Source of the DNA: Portulaca oleracea
Taxonomy: Eukaryota > Streptophyta > Magnoliopsida > Caryophyllales > Portulacaceae
Length of the DNA: 64,000 nucleotides
Assembly: GCA_029582165.1 (NCBI GenBank)
Contig: CM055868.1
Location: 13,250,001 to 13,314,000, forward strand
Direction of reading: 5' to 3'
Position numbers and translations under genes: made by a program
Part shown: positions 9,313 to 22,300 of the stretch, one piece after another
How positions within the stretch are numbered: the first letter of the stretch is position 1
How the letters are laid out: every line of letters starts with the position of its first letter
Notes under the pieces: model-generated
Told to the model about the DNA's origin: nothing
The model's database searches: none
What the model saw: the letters and a program-made list of their open reading frames with translations, nothing else

Positions 9313-10631
9313 TTAAAGCATTTTATGTTGCCTAGCCGCCATCAAACTTGAAGTAATATTGTCACGAGTAGTTGGCATTTCTCTAGCTCCCGAAGCTTGG
9401 GCAACGTCTTCACTTGGATCTCTTACCACATCTGAAAGCGAATTAGTCGGGATAAACTCTGGATCTTGGTCAATTATACTAATTGAATAGGAAGGCATAG
9501 AACGTAATATTCTCCACCGTGCTTTTAGAACACCGAAGGCCCTTTCTATGCAGCTTCTTAGAGATGAATGAGCCTAGTTAAATATTTCCTTAACCTCTAG
9601 GATTTGCCCCACGAAACTCTAACTGATGATATATCATCTTTGAATATGGCATTAGAATCTCATTTCGTTCTGGATAGCCTTTATCAGCCAAGTAGTACGT
9701 TCCTAAACATAAATTCAAAGTGAGCTAATTTAAAGAGATTATATCAATTTTAAAAATATAAATAATAGAAGCATAGCATTTTACCTTATAGTGGTTTCAG
9801 AAATTTAAGTCTTCGATAACCCATTGTAGTCAACAAGATTCTTGCATCATGATCCAATCCCTCCTAGCCAGTTAGCACATACGTGAACAACAAATCAAAA
9901 TCACATATTGCAAGCACATTTATAGTTGGTATTCCCTTTCTTCCTCTACAACGCATTTGATCCTCCTCAGGAATAGTTATCGCAATATGTGTTCCATCCA
10001 ATGCTCTAATACAATCCTTAAATCATATATATTTGAAGTGAATATTATCCAATGAATCAAACACAAACCAAAAAGATAAATACGAAAGATAATCTTACCG
10101 TTAAATGAGGCATATATCGTTTATCATTGATAATTTGCGGTAGAGTATCCTTAAATTTGGGATCTCTCAGCTTGAGCATATCTTTACATAGACCCTCCAT
10201 TGCATCCAAAACTTCTTGAAATACTCTACTAACAGTTTCTCCGGAATGTTGAAAACGTTCTTAGACATCTCTATTTGAGGCGCCTTTGCTAAGAGTGTAC
10301 ACAAACAACCCCACTTTTTCTAGTATTGACATTCTATCAGTAGGTCGCAATCCATACTTGCCTTGTAAATCAGCACATAAACGATGAAAGTTATTTGATC
10401 CATTCTAAATATATTGAAACACCTTTTTTCATGACCTTCTAGTAACTCATTCATCCACTTCTCTCCAGTCATACACGAGGTCATATAAGGTTCCTTATAA
10501 ATATGTTTTATGTAATAAAGAGCGACACAACCGATAGAATAAAGAATTTTGTCCCAAAATTCATCAACACCATCATCATTTTCTATATATTCCCATTGCA
10601 TAACTTGGTCATTTACATCTTCCACATCCAT
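9313..10631 (-). pseudogene. Harbinger transposase (DDE nuclease), decayed
   Basis: The N-terminal part (10320-10631) reads MTSCMTGEKWMNELLEGHEK, typical of PIF transposases. In the next frame follow EKVGLFVYTLSKGASNRDV, a stop, and ERFQHSGETVSRVFQEVLDA, the helix-turn-helix region. A putative intron lies at about 10017-10100. The catalytic region shows ALDGTHIAITIPEEDQMRCR (first Asp), YYLADKGYP (second Asp, near 9690) and the conserved C-terminal part with the Glu (AFGVLK-type) near 9530-9545. It ends at 9313. At least one in-frame stop and two frameshifts inactivate it. Together with the SANT protein it would cut and paste the element. Confidence 0.8.
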
Positions 10632-11065
10632 ACCTACAAGTATAATTCACATATAACACCATAATTTACATACATTTAAATTGCACCAACATATCAAAAG
10701 TTTACCATTTATGCACCGAAATATTAAAGTTTACACCATAATATCAATTTCTTCAAAATGTCATAAATTCGATGTTTGCACAAAAACACCATAGTTTACA
10801 ATTTCGGCATAGACATTTTTACCTAACCAACTACAATCCACAAAAGATTTATTTCATATGCACTTCAACCTATAAAGTAGCTAGTCAATCATGTCTACTT
10901 CACAGAAGAAAATTAAAAGATAGAAAATCATCACTAACACGCCCAAATGCACTTGCTATGTAGTTAGTGAACTACAATTTACAAAATATAATATCAAGTC
11001 TAAACAAAGTTAGCCTAGATTCATAATTAGCTAACTCACAGAAGGGGATGACAATAAAACACAGT

Positions 11066-12618
11066 TTACTTATTCCCTTGTTTGGCATACAAGTACTTCA
11101 TCCAATCAATTGCACGATCCAATGGTAGACAATTAAGGATGATCCCGTTCTATGGATCTTGCATAAGATCAACAACAAAGGGAAATAAAGATGACTCTAA
11201 ATAAAGGGCAACCAATTTGGCTAAAGTTTCTAAAAGAAGAGGAGCTGGCTCAATTGCACAAACTTTTTTGTTGTTTCTTTCATTTACGGTTTCAAGTATG
11301 CCATCAAGCCTCTCACACAACATGGCAGCCGATCCCTTTTGTTTTTTACTTTCAATTTTGGCTCACTTGTTAGCTTGTGAATTATTATTTTCACATGGCA
11401 TCTTTCCCCTTGATTTATTCCCCCCCCCCCCCCCCACCCACATCATTTGGTGTAGCTTGTGGAGTTGGAGAAGGAGTAGTTGCAGGGGAACTTGCATTCC
11501 ATAATTCTTGCCATGCACTAGCACTCATGCCTAAAACAGTCACACATGTCTCGCCATTATCCTCAATATAATATTGTATGTCATATCATGAGAATTTTCA
11601 TTGTTTGGTGGTGAAGTGATGTTAACTTCTTGTTGATCTTGTTCTACTTGCTTAGGAAGAGAATCCATGTTGAGCCACTACACCTTTACCAGTTGCACCA
11701 TAACCCCCCAAACCACCTATCCATTTTATACTCAAGCTCGAGGTCAACTCCTTCATCTCGAAATGTCTCAAATTTAGCATCTTCCTATAAGATAGAATAA
11801 CACATGGATTGAACTTCTTCCAATATTGTTATTACCTATTACATATATAAAAACAAAATCTTCTACTAGGAGTTTTGCCATGTGTCATCATAAAAAATTT
11901 CAAATAAAAGGAAAAATAAAAATCATAACTAATAACATTATTTTAATGAATCAATTAAGAATATTATTAGTCATTACACATATGAGAACAAATATTTATT
12001 ACACAATTAAAACAATATCCATTAGCTTTTACACATGTTGATTTTACAAAGGAGCTATGTAAAAGTTTTTTTTTCAAAATTATTTAATTGAGAATTTAGA
12101 TTATTCAATTTTAATAAGTTTCACATATATAATTTTCAATAGTTTAATAAGTATTAACTAACAATCCCGTGCATTTGCACGAGATATATACCGCTAGTAA
12201 ATAATTATACCACAAGTTGTACTCAAGTATAATTATAAATACAATTAACAACTTTACTAACCTCAATCTTCTTAGCTCACCACTCATCACTAGCCTTAAT
12301 TGTTCTCTTCTCATGATCTCATCCTAGGCCGGTTTCTCTTCCCTTTAATCTCTTCCATAAAGTTCATCTACCCCTCAACCAATCATGCTTGTTCTTTATT
12401 TGCTCCTTAGTCCTTTTCTTGTTAGTCTTAAGGTTAAAGGAGTCATGAACACAATCCTTTTTATACTTAATGGATGTTGTTCCACCTTTTTTCCCCATAC
12501 TCTTCTCAATATATTCACTACAAATACTACATAACAAAAACTCATCTTCTTTAGTCAAAATAGCACACCCTTCTTCACCCTCTTATTTAATTTGCTTACC
12601 CTCTCTGTTAGGAGACAT
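11066..12618 (-). pseudogene. Harbinger Myb/SANT-like DNA-binding protein, interrupted
   Basis: Starts at ATG 12616-12618 (MSPNREGKQIK then a stop). It continues with TKEDEFLLCSICSEYIEKS and TKEQIKNKHDWLR (12364-12558), matching the Myb/SANT-like domain found next to plant Harbinger transposases. Downstream come a KGRETGLGW-like stretch (about 12300-12340), AKFETFRDEGVDLELEYKMD (about 11715-11780) and a C-terminal part ending MKYLYAKQGNK at 11066. In intact elements this protein binds the termini and helps the transposase enter the nucleus. A Helitron (11832-12197) sits in the middle, probably in or near an intron. Stops and frameshifts make it non-functional. Confidence 0.7.
11832..12197 (+). 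mobile_element. Non-autonomous Helitron, ~370 bp
   Basis: The right end is diagnostic: the hairpin CGTGCATTTGCACG (12169-12182), an 11-base AT-rich spacer, then CTAG (12194-12197) followed by T. The left part (ATATATAAAAAC, then CTAGGAGTTTTGCCATGTGT near 11868-11887) resembles plant Helitron 5' regions. The exact 5' base is uncertain (about 11830). No coding capacity; it would depend on a RepHel helicase elsewhere. Confidence 0.65.
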
Positions 12619-13957
12619 CTAAAGCAAAATAAGTGCATTAAATTCAGTCAGTACATAGCAAAATGATCAAATCATTTTATTTAGCAGGTTATTACATGGT
12701 ATTCAATTATTTAACCCCCATTCCCCTCACTTCCTTCAAATACTCATATGCCAAGACTTTGCTAGGTTTCTTGGACTAATAGTGGTTGAAATGGTATGGC
12801 TTATAAAATTGCTAATTGAGGTCTATCAAAATGGACTCAAACAACTCCACTTCCCTATATTTACGGTCATCTATATAAGGACTTTAACTGAATTTGAAAT
12901 GTTTTTGCCTTAGTTGTTGGGCTGTTTGTCCAAAAAAGGTCTAACACTAAATACCCTTTGTTTATCATATTCAAGAAATATAACTAATAAATATTTGCAA
13001 CATTTCAACATCTTGTAAAGCAATAAACATAGTAATCCACACCCAATTTGATACAACAAAAGCAACATAATTCTACTGAATATTTAAATTGAATGTAAAT
13101 ATCTCAAAATATTTAAACCACAAATGGTTGAATTGAAGTAGGAGATTGAACAAAATCAACCCAATTCTTCCTTACACCACAATTGATGGCAGAATTGATT
13201 TACACCAAAATAAAAATAACATCCAAAATTCATTGTTTTTACACACTATCATCCTCCAAAAATTAATTTATAAAAATGTTACTCCAAACATTTTTTGTTA
13301 GAATTATCAATCAGAAGTTCCTCAACACAATTTTATATATATGATATTTTACACCAAGGTTGACAAAAATTACTCCAAAAATTTTTTTGTTAGAATTATC
13401 CAAAATTAATTGATTGCATTTTTGCATCAAGGTTGACAAATATGGATGTTTAAAAAATGAATAAGACAAAGTGAAATTATAATTAACTATTTTAGAAAGT
13501 TGGACAATTAGCAGATGGAATTGGAATTTTTAAAAAAAAACACCTTTAAACATTATTTTAAGTTATACTCATCAAATTGAATAAAAAAAATTCAACAAAT
13601 GACTAATCTTTTGAAGAGATATGGTGAATGAGCCCTATCTTCTTACCCAAAAGATGTGAACTAATGGAGAAAGCCAAGAGGAAAGAAGGGTGAAGGGGTC
13701 TTTTGTAGCTGAGTAATGAATGGCAGTATTGAGGGTAGTAGGGTTTATAAGGGTATATTATGTAATTTTGGAGTTTTTATAAGAGTATTTAAGTAATTTA
13801 AATTTCAGACATCTAAAAGCTCTCATGAAAAGCTTCCATGACTAGTTTTTTAAAAAGCAGTTTTTTGGGTGTAAAAAGCTAATATAAAAAGCAGCTACCA
13901 AACACCTTAAGTAGATTTTTGATTTTGATAAAAAAGGCTAATAGTGTCCAAAAAGTT
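12619..13957. other. Non-coding interior of the Harbinger element
   Basis: AT-rich sequence with no credible gene, between the SANT gene and the copia insertion. Near 13850-13905 are Harbinger subterminal words (AGCTACCAAACACC). The last ~40 bp of the element lie beyond the copia insertion, at 19289-19325. Confidence 0.6.
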
Positions 13958-14166
13958 TGAGAAAGTCTAGAGAGAAGAAGAGAATATTATTGATTATGAG
14001 AAAGGAAGTACAAACCTAAGGAGAGGACGACAGAATATATAGAAAGGAAAAGAAAGAAAATAAAGAAAACTCAAGACTCTAACTAACTAACATATGACTC
14101 GACTTATTTGTATATTGTAGGCTATTTTCATATGGGATGTGCTGAGCTATTGCCATATTCTTCACA
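13958..14166 (-). repeat. 3' LTR of copia A
   Basis: 209 bp, TG...CA. Pol reading runs about 39 nt into it, its stop being at 14128-14130. TATATA-like promoter sequence at about 14033-14040 on the minus strand. Confidence 0.9.
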
Positions 14167-17100
14167 TTCCCCCCCTGGAAAGATACTAACAAGACCCAAT
14201 TTTTCAGAGAGATAGTTATGTTGCTTTTCTCCTAATGACTTTGTTAATATATCTGCCAGCTGATCCTTTGAAGACACATGAGAGACGCTGATAAAGCCTT
14301 CCATCAGCTTATCCCTTGTATAATGACAGTCTATGTTCAGGTGCTTGGTCCTTTCATGAAACACGGGGTTTTCAGCAATATAAACACCAGCTTTATTGTC
14401 ACAATATAACGCAGCTGGTAATTTCACTGCCACCTTCATATCTTGTAGGAGATTAGCAACCCAAACAAGCTCAGAGGTTGTAGTAGACATGGCCCTATAT
14501 TCTGCTTCAGCAGTGGATTTAGCTACCGTATTTTGTTTCTTAGTTTTCCATGAGATCAAACACTTGCCAAAAAAGATAACATATCCAGTAAGAGATCTAG
14601 CAGTCATCTGGCAAGTTCCCCAGTCTGCATCACAATGGGCTTTGAGAGAAAAATCTGGAACAGCAGGGAAGAAGAGGCCTTTGCTGATAGTTCCTTTGAG
14701 ATACCTCAATACATGTAATGCAGCATTGTAATGTGAAGTTGTGGGAGCCTGCAAGAATTGGCTCAAATGTTGTACAGAATAGGAGATGTCTGGTCTTGTA
14801 AGAGTTAAGTATAAGAGTCTTCCAATAACTCTTTTGTATTTCCCAGGATCCTCAAGTAATTCTCCTCCATCTTCAAACAGCTTCAAGCCCTTTGGTTGGG
14901 GAAATTTAGCAGGTTTTGCACCAGTCAAACCTGCATCAACCAAGATATCAGTTATATATTTTCTTTGATTCAATAAGGTACCTACGTCTGATCTAGATAT
15001 TTCAATTCCTAGGAAATACCTTGCTACACCTAAATCTTTAATTGTGAAAGTCTGATGTAAAAGATTCTTAAGATCTTTTATTCCTTGTTCATCATTTCCA
15101 GTGATTAAAAGATCATCCACATAAACCAAAACAAATATATTTTTATCTTTATTTCCTTTAATGAACAAAGAATAATCATTTCTTGATTGACAAAAACCAG
15201 CTTTATGGAAAAATTTACTTAGCTCAATATTCCACTGCCTTGACGCTTGCTTTAAACCATAGAGGGATTTTTCTAGCTTGCAAACTTGTCCTTCTGTGGC
15301 TTTGTTATTCCTTCTGGAGGTAGCATATACACATCTTCTTCCAAATATCCATGAAGGAAAGCATTGTTGATGTCTAGCTGATATAGGGGCCAATTTTGCA
15401 TTGTTGATATAGCAATGAATATCCTTACTGTGGTGAGTTTGGCCACCGGTGAGAAAGTGTGCTTGTAGTCTTCATCCTTGATCTGCTCAAAACCTCTAAT
15501 TACCAATCTCGCTTTGTACCTTTCAATGCTTCCATCAGCCCTAAATTTTACTTTATAAACCCATTTTGAAGATAGGGCCTTCTTTCCTGGAGGCAATTTT
15601 GTGAGCACCCAAGTAGCATTTTTCTCTAGAGCTTGTAACTCTTCCCTCATAGCCTTTTTCCATTCTGGTATTTGAACAGCTTCTCTATAACTCGTGGGCT
15701 CTAGAGTTTGCATTGTAGAAAGGAGAGACTTGACATATTCTGTGGAATGATGTTGAAAGTCTGCCTTTTTGAATAATGGAAAAGTTGTTTCTTTTGTGCT
15801 CAGGAAATTATAAGACTGTGAGAGATTTGAGTCTTTCTTTTGAGGCTGAATAAAATCTCTTAGCCAGGCAGGTTCACGCCTTTGCCTATTTGACCTTCTT
15901 ACACCAGCTGTAGACTCATTGCTTAATGTGTTGTCACTGTCATCCCTTTGCCTGCTGGGTCTTGCCTCATTAATTGGGAATCCAATGCTTTTTGATGCAT
16001 GGTCATTGTCAGGTTCAAAAACCTCTTCTGTGTTGGATGCTGTATCTGCATCAGATAAATATGTTTCATCAGTATGAGGACAAAAATCATTAATGTGGTG
16101 TTCTTGAGACATTGATTGATCATGTGAATAATAAAGATGTGTCTCCCCTCTTGCTTCTTGTGTATGTCTTTTGTCCATTTCCTCTTGCAAAGAATCCAAA
16201 GACTTTGTGTCCTCATCTGCCACTTTTTCTTGACAGGACATAGTATTGTTATCACAAGAAACATCACAAATAGGAGAGAGATAGGAGACATCTTGATTCT
16301 CTTGGCTCGAGGTGTCATAAAGATCACATGTTGATTGTCTCAAAAGGTCAAAAGTAGACTTAGTCTTTTGAGACTTTTCTCTAAAGGGAAAAATTTGTTC
16401 TTTGAATATGACATCCCTACTATGAAATATTTTTCCATTATCTAGCTGATACAACTTGTAGCCTTTCATACCAAATGTGTATCCAAGGAGAACACATTTG
16501 ACAGCCCTATTCTCAAACTTATCTTTCTCCCCTAATTTAACAGCATAGCAAAGACATCCTATTGTTCTTAAGTCCATCAAATCTGGTTTATCATTGTAAA
16601 GCCTTTCAAAGGGACTTAGCCAATTTAGATTTTTCATAGGGAGTTTATTAATTATATAAGTTGCAGCTAAAACACATTCTCCCCAAAAGGATTTAGGAAA
16701 ACCTGCTTGAAGTCTGATGGCCCTAGCAGTGTCGAGGAGATGCCTGTGTTTTCTCTCCACCACTCCGTTCTGTTGAGGTGTGCTCACCATTGACCTTTGA
16801 TGAAGAATGCCCTTTGATTCAAACAGGGAAATACAAGCATTCTGCAAAAATTCAGTCCCATTGTCAGTTCTAATATACTTGACCTTTGTTTCGAACTGGG
16901 TTTCCACCATATTCAGAAATTTTTCGATGGTATTTAGAACTTGTTTTTTGTTTTGCAAGAGCTGTGTCCATGTGCACCTGCTAAAATCATCAACAATTGT
17001 AATGAAGTACTTAGCTCCATTTATGTTAGGAATTCTATAGGGACCCCACAGTTCCATGTGTACTAATTGGAATGCTTGAGAAGTTTTTATGAAACTTCTA

Positions 17101-18887
17101 GCAAAGGGCAATCTGTGAGACTTGGATAGAACACATATTTCACAAAAAAATGTGTCATTATTTGAAATATTACAACCCTCAATGTGTTCCATTTTTGAAA
17201 GAGAAGTATGTCCTAGTCTAGAGTGCAAAATTTCTAAAGAAATGTCAGCATTATTATAGCTCTTCTCTGATACTGCAGCCATAGTATTGTATGTGAGATC
17301 TTGTTTCTTCTTGATCTTGGACACTAGTCTGTAAAGCCCTTGTTCCTCATTTGCAACAGCCAGTGTAGTCTTACTTAAAGGGTCCTGAAATAAGCATTTG
17401 TTAGACAACACAATAACATATAAATTTTGATCCCTGAGAAGTTTGGTCACAGACAGGAGGTTATATTTAAAGTCAGGAACATAAAGGACCTCATTGAGCT
17501 CTATTTTATCATTTAGTATGACTGTGCCAACAAGAGAACATTTCTTGAACAGTCCATCAGGCATGGTAACAGACACTGGTTTATCGAGTCTTTTTAAGGA
17601 TTTAAATAAAGAAAGGTCATAACTCATATGATCACTGGCACCTGTATCTACAATCCAAATACTTTCAAGGTGTTTCCCAGAATCATGTATGCAGGGCTCA
17701 TAGTTAGTTTTAATATTACCTGAGAAATGAGGGACGTACTCAATGTCAGATCCTCTTTCTGTTTGATCTTTGTCATTCTGCCTTTGCTTCTTGGCAAAAT
17801 GAGCTGAATGTTGTTTCTTGTTTTGTTCAGGAGGGTTGCTTTGGTTCATCCTATAGACTTCTTGTGCCACCTGTTGTATAAACTTTGTATCTATTCGAGG
17901 AGCTTGGTCCATTCCTGCACTTAGTGGATCATCAGCTTCTTCACAGATTACATTAGCTGCAATCTTTCTCCCCTTTCTTTTATCAAACCACTCGGGATAG
18001 CCAATGAGTTTAAAACATTGATCCCTCTCATGTCCATGTTTTTGACAATAGGTGCAGTACTTGTTGGCCTTTTCTTTCTTGGAATCTCTTCTAGTTGGTG
18101 GTCTTGAACTGGAATTTGCAGCAAGAGCTTGGACATTGTCAGAAGAACTTGATCCAGATGTTTCTGTCTTGCCTTGTCTAGGGATACATGCAGCAAACTC
18201 CCCATTAGAATTGATGCCTCCTGAAGCCATTTTTTGGCTTTCAGCTCTCTGAACCAAAGAATAGGCCTTGTTGATGGTAGGTAAAGGATCCATCAACAAG
18301 ATCTGACTTCTGACACTATCAAAGTCATCGTTGAGATGCATCAAGAATTTCACCAACTTTCTTCTTTGTTCCATTTCAAGGGAAACCTTGATCTGTGGGC
18401 AAGTTGAGGGGCAGGTACATGTAGGTACTTCAGACATTTCGTTGAGTTCATCCCATAGTTTCTTCAATTTTGTATAGTACACAGCCACTGTGTTCTTGCC
18501 TTGGAAGAGTTCTGAGATATCCTTCTCAAGCTGGAACAAGAGAAGGCCATTGCTTTGGCCAAATCTTTCTGCAAGCTCCATCCATAGTTCTCTAGCTGAG
18601 TTGACATAAAGAAAGGACTCAGAGAGATCAGGAATCATACAGTTGAGCAACCAACTGATGACCATGTTATCACACTTATCCCACTGGTTTGATAGGGATG
18701 CTTAGGTGGGTCTTGAACATTCTCCGGTGATAAAACCAAGCTTTACCTTGGTCTTAAGGGCAATTTTGATTGCTCTTGCCCATTTCTGGAAATTGTTTCC
18801 AGAAAACTTGATTGAGACAATCTGAAGCCCTGGGTGATCTGAGCCCTGGAGGTGAAGAGGGTCGTTGTTGTAGAGTTCTTCATCCAT
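14128..18887 (-). pseudogene. Copia A gag-pol polyprotein, one stop and one frameshift
   Basis: The gag N terminus (MDEELYNNDPLHL, 18702-18887) is cut by one TAA stop at 18702-18704, after which the same frame resumes and runs to 15273. In the 1130-aa part: gag; zinc knuckle CTYCQKHGHERDQC at about residue 200; protease IVDTGASDHM near 340; integrase with the H..H..C..C region (about 490-520) and the DDE core (VDDFSRCTW, then RTDNGTEF); and the start of reverse transcriptase (EWKKAMREELQALEKNATW). A single-base shift near 15300 moves reading into the second frame (421 aa), which has YGLKQASRQW, the catalytic YVDD (near residue 94) and RNase H with STAEAEYRAM. Domain lengths match a full copia polyprotein, so just two lesions disable it. 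Confidence 0.92.
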
Positions 18888-19074
18888 GATCTTGATTTTT
18901 GTCCGATTAATGCTGGTCTCCCCACCTCCTGATGATTCCTCTCCTCAATTTCCATATCTTCCTCAAGGTTTTCTAAGATTTCTGCCCCAGCTCCTGAATA
19001 TTAATCTCAGGACAGCTTTGCAGACAGGAAGATAGGCAAAGCTTTTAGATGAGAGCACTATGGCTCTGATACCA

Positions 19075-19283
19075 TGAGAAAGTCTAGAGAGAAGAAGAGA
19101 ATATTATTGATTATGAGAAAGGAAGTACAAACCTAAGGAGAGGACGACAGAATATATAGAAAGGAAAAGAAAGAAAATAAAGAAAACTCAAGACTCTAAC
19201 TAACTAACATATGACTCGACTGATTTGTATATTGTAGGCTATTTTCAGCTGGGATGTGCTGAGCTATTGCTATATTCTTCACA
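19075..19283 (-). repeat. 5' LTR of copia A
   Basis: 209 bp. Four differences from the 3' LTR, clustered in its right third (near 19219, 19248-19249 and 19270). Confidence 0.9.
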
Positions 19284-19328
19284 AAGTTAAAAGCTAGTCC
19301 AAAAAGCTAGTTACCAAACTAGACCTAA

Positions 19329-22300
19329 GTTTAGTATAATAATAAGCTAAGCGAAATGGAGAAAATTTATTTGGGCTCAACGTGCTAGAGTTAACTCTTT
19401 GCTTTATAACGATAACACTAAATACTTTCACATGGTCACAAAGGTTAGACAGATTAAGAAAAAAGTGTCCTCTCGCAGAATTAATGATTACAATTGGGCA
19501 AATGGAGATGACGAAATAAAATAGTTGCTCCTCCACTATTCAGTAATTTCTTCAAATCCCAACTTGATAGAAATGTTAACATGTCATCTAACACTTGTGT
19601 CCCTTTCTTTGAGGATAAAGTTCATCTGGATGATCTGTTCCCTTTAGAGGAAGTTAAATTAGCCCTTTTTCAAATGAACACTTACAATTCCTCAGGTCCT
19701 AATGGCATTCTACTTCACTTCTACAAAAGGACCTAGCCGGTCATAAAAGGTAAGCTTCTTGGACTTGTTGACGACTCCTTCATGAACCTTGCTACTGCTT
19801 GTCGGCAGGTTCAATCAAACCATTATTTGTCTTCTCCCCAAAAAAGGATCATGTAGAGAGAGTAGCTGACTTTAGGCACATCAGTTTATGTAATACTGTT
19901 TACAAGGTGGTTTCCAAGGTGGCTAAGCCTTATCTTTGATCAATGTATTCACCATCCCAATCTAGTTTTATCCCTGGTAGGAACAATACTTATATTATCC
20001 TGCTTGTCAAAGAAGTAGCTCATACCATGGTAAACTGCTAGGCCAAAATCAAAGACTTAGCCATTAAAATAGACTTAATCAAGGCCTGTGACAATCTGGA
20101 ATGAGATTTTATTATAGATACTCTAACGTATTTCAAACTCCCTCACAAGTTAAATAATCTTATAATGACATGTATCATTTCTTATTCAACGAGTATCCTT
20201 TGGAATGGCAAAGTGGTGATTGGTTTACCCCTCATCGTGGTTTATGACCAGGTGACCCTTTATGTCCTTATATTTTTGCCCTATGTATGAATAGATTAAG
20301 CAACATGATCCAAGAGGTTGTCAATTCTAAGCAATGGAAGCCTTTTAGTTTTAGGTCCTTTGAGATCACCCATATCTTCTATGCTGACGATGTTATTCTT
20401 TTTGCAAAGCCACTATGGACAATGTTCACTTAATGGTTTCCATCATGAAAAGGTTTGGTAATTGTTCAGGGTTGCACCTGAATGTTGAAGAGTCTCGGAT
20501 CATTCTTCCAAACTCTTCTATAGGAGGCTAAGGAATGTGCTTGCTAATTCTGTACGTATATCTCATAACACCTCCTTTGGAAAGTATTTAGGTGTTCCTC
20601 TAGTTTCACATAAACCAAAATTTAGTGCTTATGAGGACCTGCTTGTTAAATTCAAAAAGAAATTAGCTAGCTGGCGGGACCAATTCCTTGATCTTGTTGG
20701 GAGAATAACTCTAGTAAAATATGTTCTCAACGCACTCCCATATATCATATGCATACCTCGCTGCTTCTTGTGAAAATTGTGAAACTTATGGAGCAGCATA
20801 TTCGAAGGTTCATTTAGAATAAAAAAAAGGAGAGGAACGCTATGTGGCCTAAGTCAACTGGTCTACCTTGTGTAAACCAAAAAATAAGGGTGGTCTTGGT
20901 CTAAAAAAATCTTCACACTTGGAACAAATCTTTCATGGAAAAACCTTTTCACAAGTGCTACTCTAAGCCTGACATCCCTTAGGTTCAATTGATGTTGGCT
21001 AAATACCTTAACCAAAGGAATATTGAGTTTGCCCAGCCGAGGCCTCATCATTCCGCACTTTGGAGAGGGATCCTTAATGCTAAAGATTGTGTTCTCAAAC
21101 ACTTTTATAAGAAGGTTGGGGATAGTAGTTCGATATCCTTTTGGTATGACTATTGGCTTGACTCAAGTCCGAGCATTCATAGTGTTAATTGCGCACTCCC
21201 CCCCCCCCCCCACACACACACACAAAGTTTGGGGGGACATTATAGAGTTAAAGACTTTATCGATCAGGGGCAATGAGATCTTAAGGTTCTGGAGTCGTGT
21301 CTTCCTAAACACATAATTGGTCGAATTTCAGATTATAAAATACCTGCTATAGGCACACGAGACTCCTTTGTTTGGAAAATTCAAAATGAAGTTTCATACT
21401 TGGAGGTTCCTTCATGAGTCATTACCTTTGGGTCAAGTGTTAGCTGCTAAATTACATTTAGTTGATCTTATTTGTGTAGGTTGTTTGGACTTCCCTGAAA
21501 CCCATCTAAATCTGCTTTGTGATAGTGTTAGGAGCAGACCTATATGAACTGCTATCCTTAGTAAGCTCCAATATGAAAGTTGGATGTCTACTTTCTTTAG
21601 TGTTGGGTGGGGCGGGTGGATTAAAATGAACCTGTTAAGCACACCTTCCCCATTTTGGCACATCTTCTTCATGTGGACTTGTTGGTATATTTGGATTACC
21701 AAGAATCAATTAGTTTTTAGGCAAAATCAAATTTTTGTTGAGTCTTCTATTGATTGTATTTGTCATGACTCATGGTTGGCCAAGTACGTGGATGATCATA
21801 TGTTCATGTTCGAAGAAAGAATTGTAAGTTGGAAGCTTCCTCCCCCCTCCCGCCCCGCCCCCAAGCTTTGAAGATCATGCTTGAGACTATAACTAAATAC
21901 GATAAAACCCGCTTCATTGGGGCTGCAATTTTATTTGACACAAGATCTACCTCCCTTGCCACCTACATGTTGTTTTCTTCACCTTGAGGGAGGACTTGGC
22001 TTATGCTTGAGAGTTGAGGTTAAATGATATTGAACTGGATTAAGAGTCCAATGCTATTGAGGAACTCCAAAAAGGTGTACTACATGCTAAATCTTATCTC
22101 AAAGAGGTTGTGGATGATGTCCGAGCTATTTCTTGAAAAAGATTGAATGGTGGTTGTGAATTTGAAACAAGATCTACCTCCCTTATCACCAACATACGAT
22201 TGATGTTCAAATGGACATTTCGTAGGATCTGGTGCAACTGTTGGTCAAATATTGTGATCCTCTAGAGCAGTTGAAGCTGACCCTTCATTTAGATGACGAA

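Larger units (their letters stand above)
13958..19283 (-). mobile_element. Ty1/copia retrotransposon A, young, nearly intact
   Basis: Two 209-bp LTRs (13958-14166 and 19075-19283), each starting TGAGAAAGTC and ending TTCTTCACA, differ by eye at only four positions. A 5-bp duplication AAGTT flanks the element (13953-13957 and 19284-19288). On the minus strand the primer site TGGTATCAGAGCC (19062-19074) directly follows the 5' LTR, and a G-rich polypurine tract (about 14167-14176) precedes the 3' LTR. It encodes gag-pol in copia order (protease, integrase, reverse transcriptase, RNase H). It is inserted near the right end of the Harbinger element, so it is younger than that. Confidence 0.93.
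8755..19325 (-). mobile_element. PIF/Harbinger DNA transposon carrying nested insertions
   Basis: Ends are GGTCATGTTTGGCAACCAGC at 8755 and, on the other strand, GGTCTAGTTTGGTAACTAGC at 19325. They agree at most positions and resemble the GG(G/C)(T/C)CTGTTTGG ends of plant Harbinger elements. Both sides are flanked by TAA (8752-8754 and 19326-19328), the TWA target duplication of this superfamily. Subterminal GTGTTTGGTA words recur near both ends (8829, and inverted at 13888). The element contains both expected genes, a DDE transposase and a Myb/SANT protein. Subtracting the copia insertion (13958-19283 plus its TSD) leaves about 5.2 kb, a usual size. It also holds a Helitron at about 11832-12197. 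12619-13957 is non-coding interior. Confidence 0.8.
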
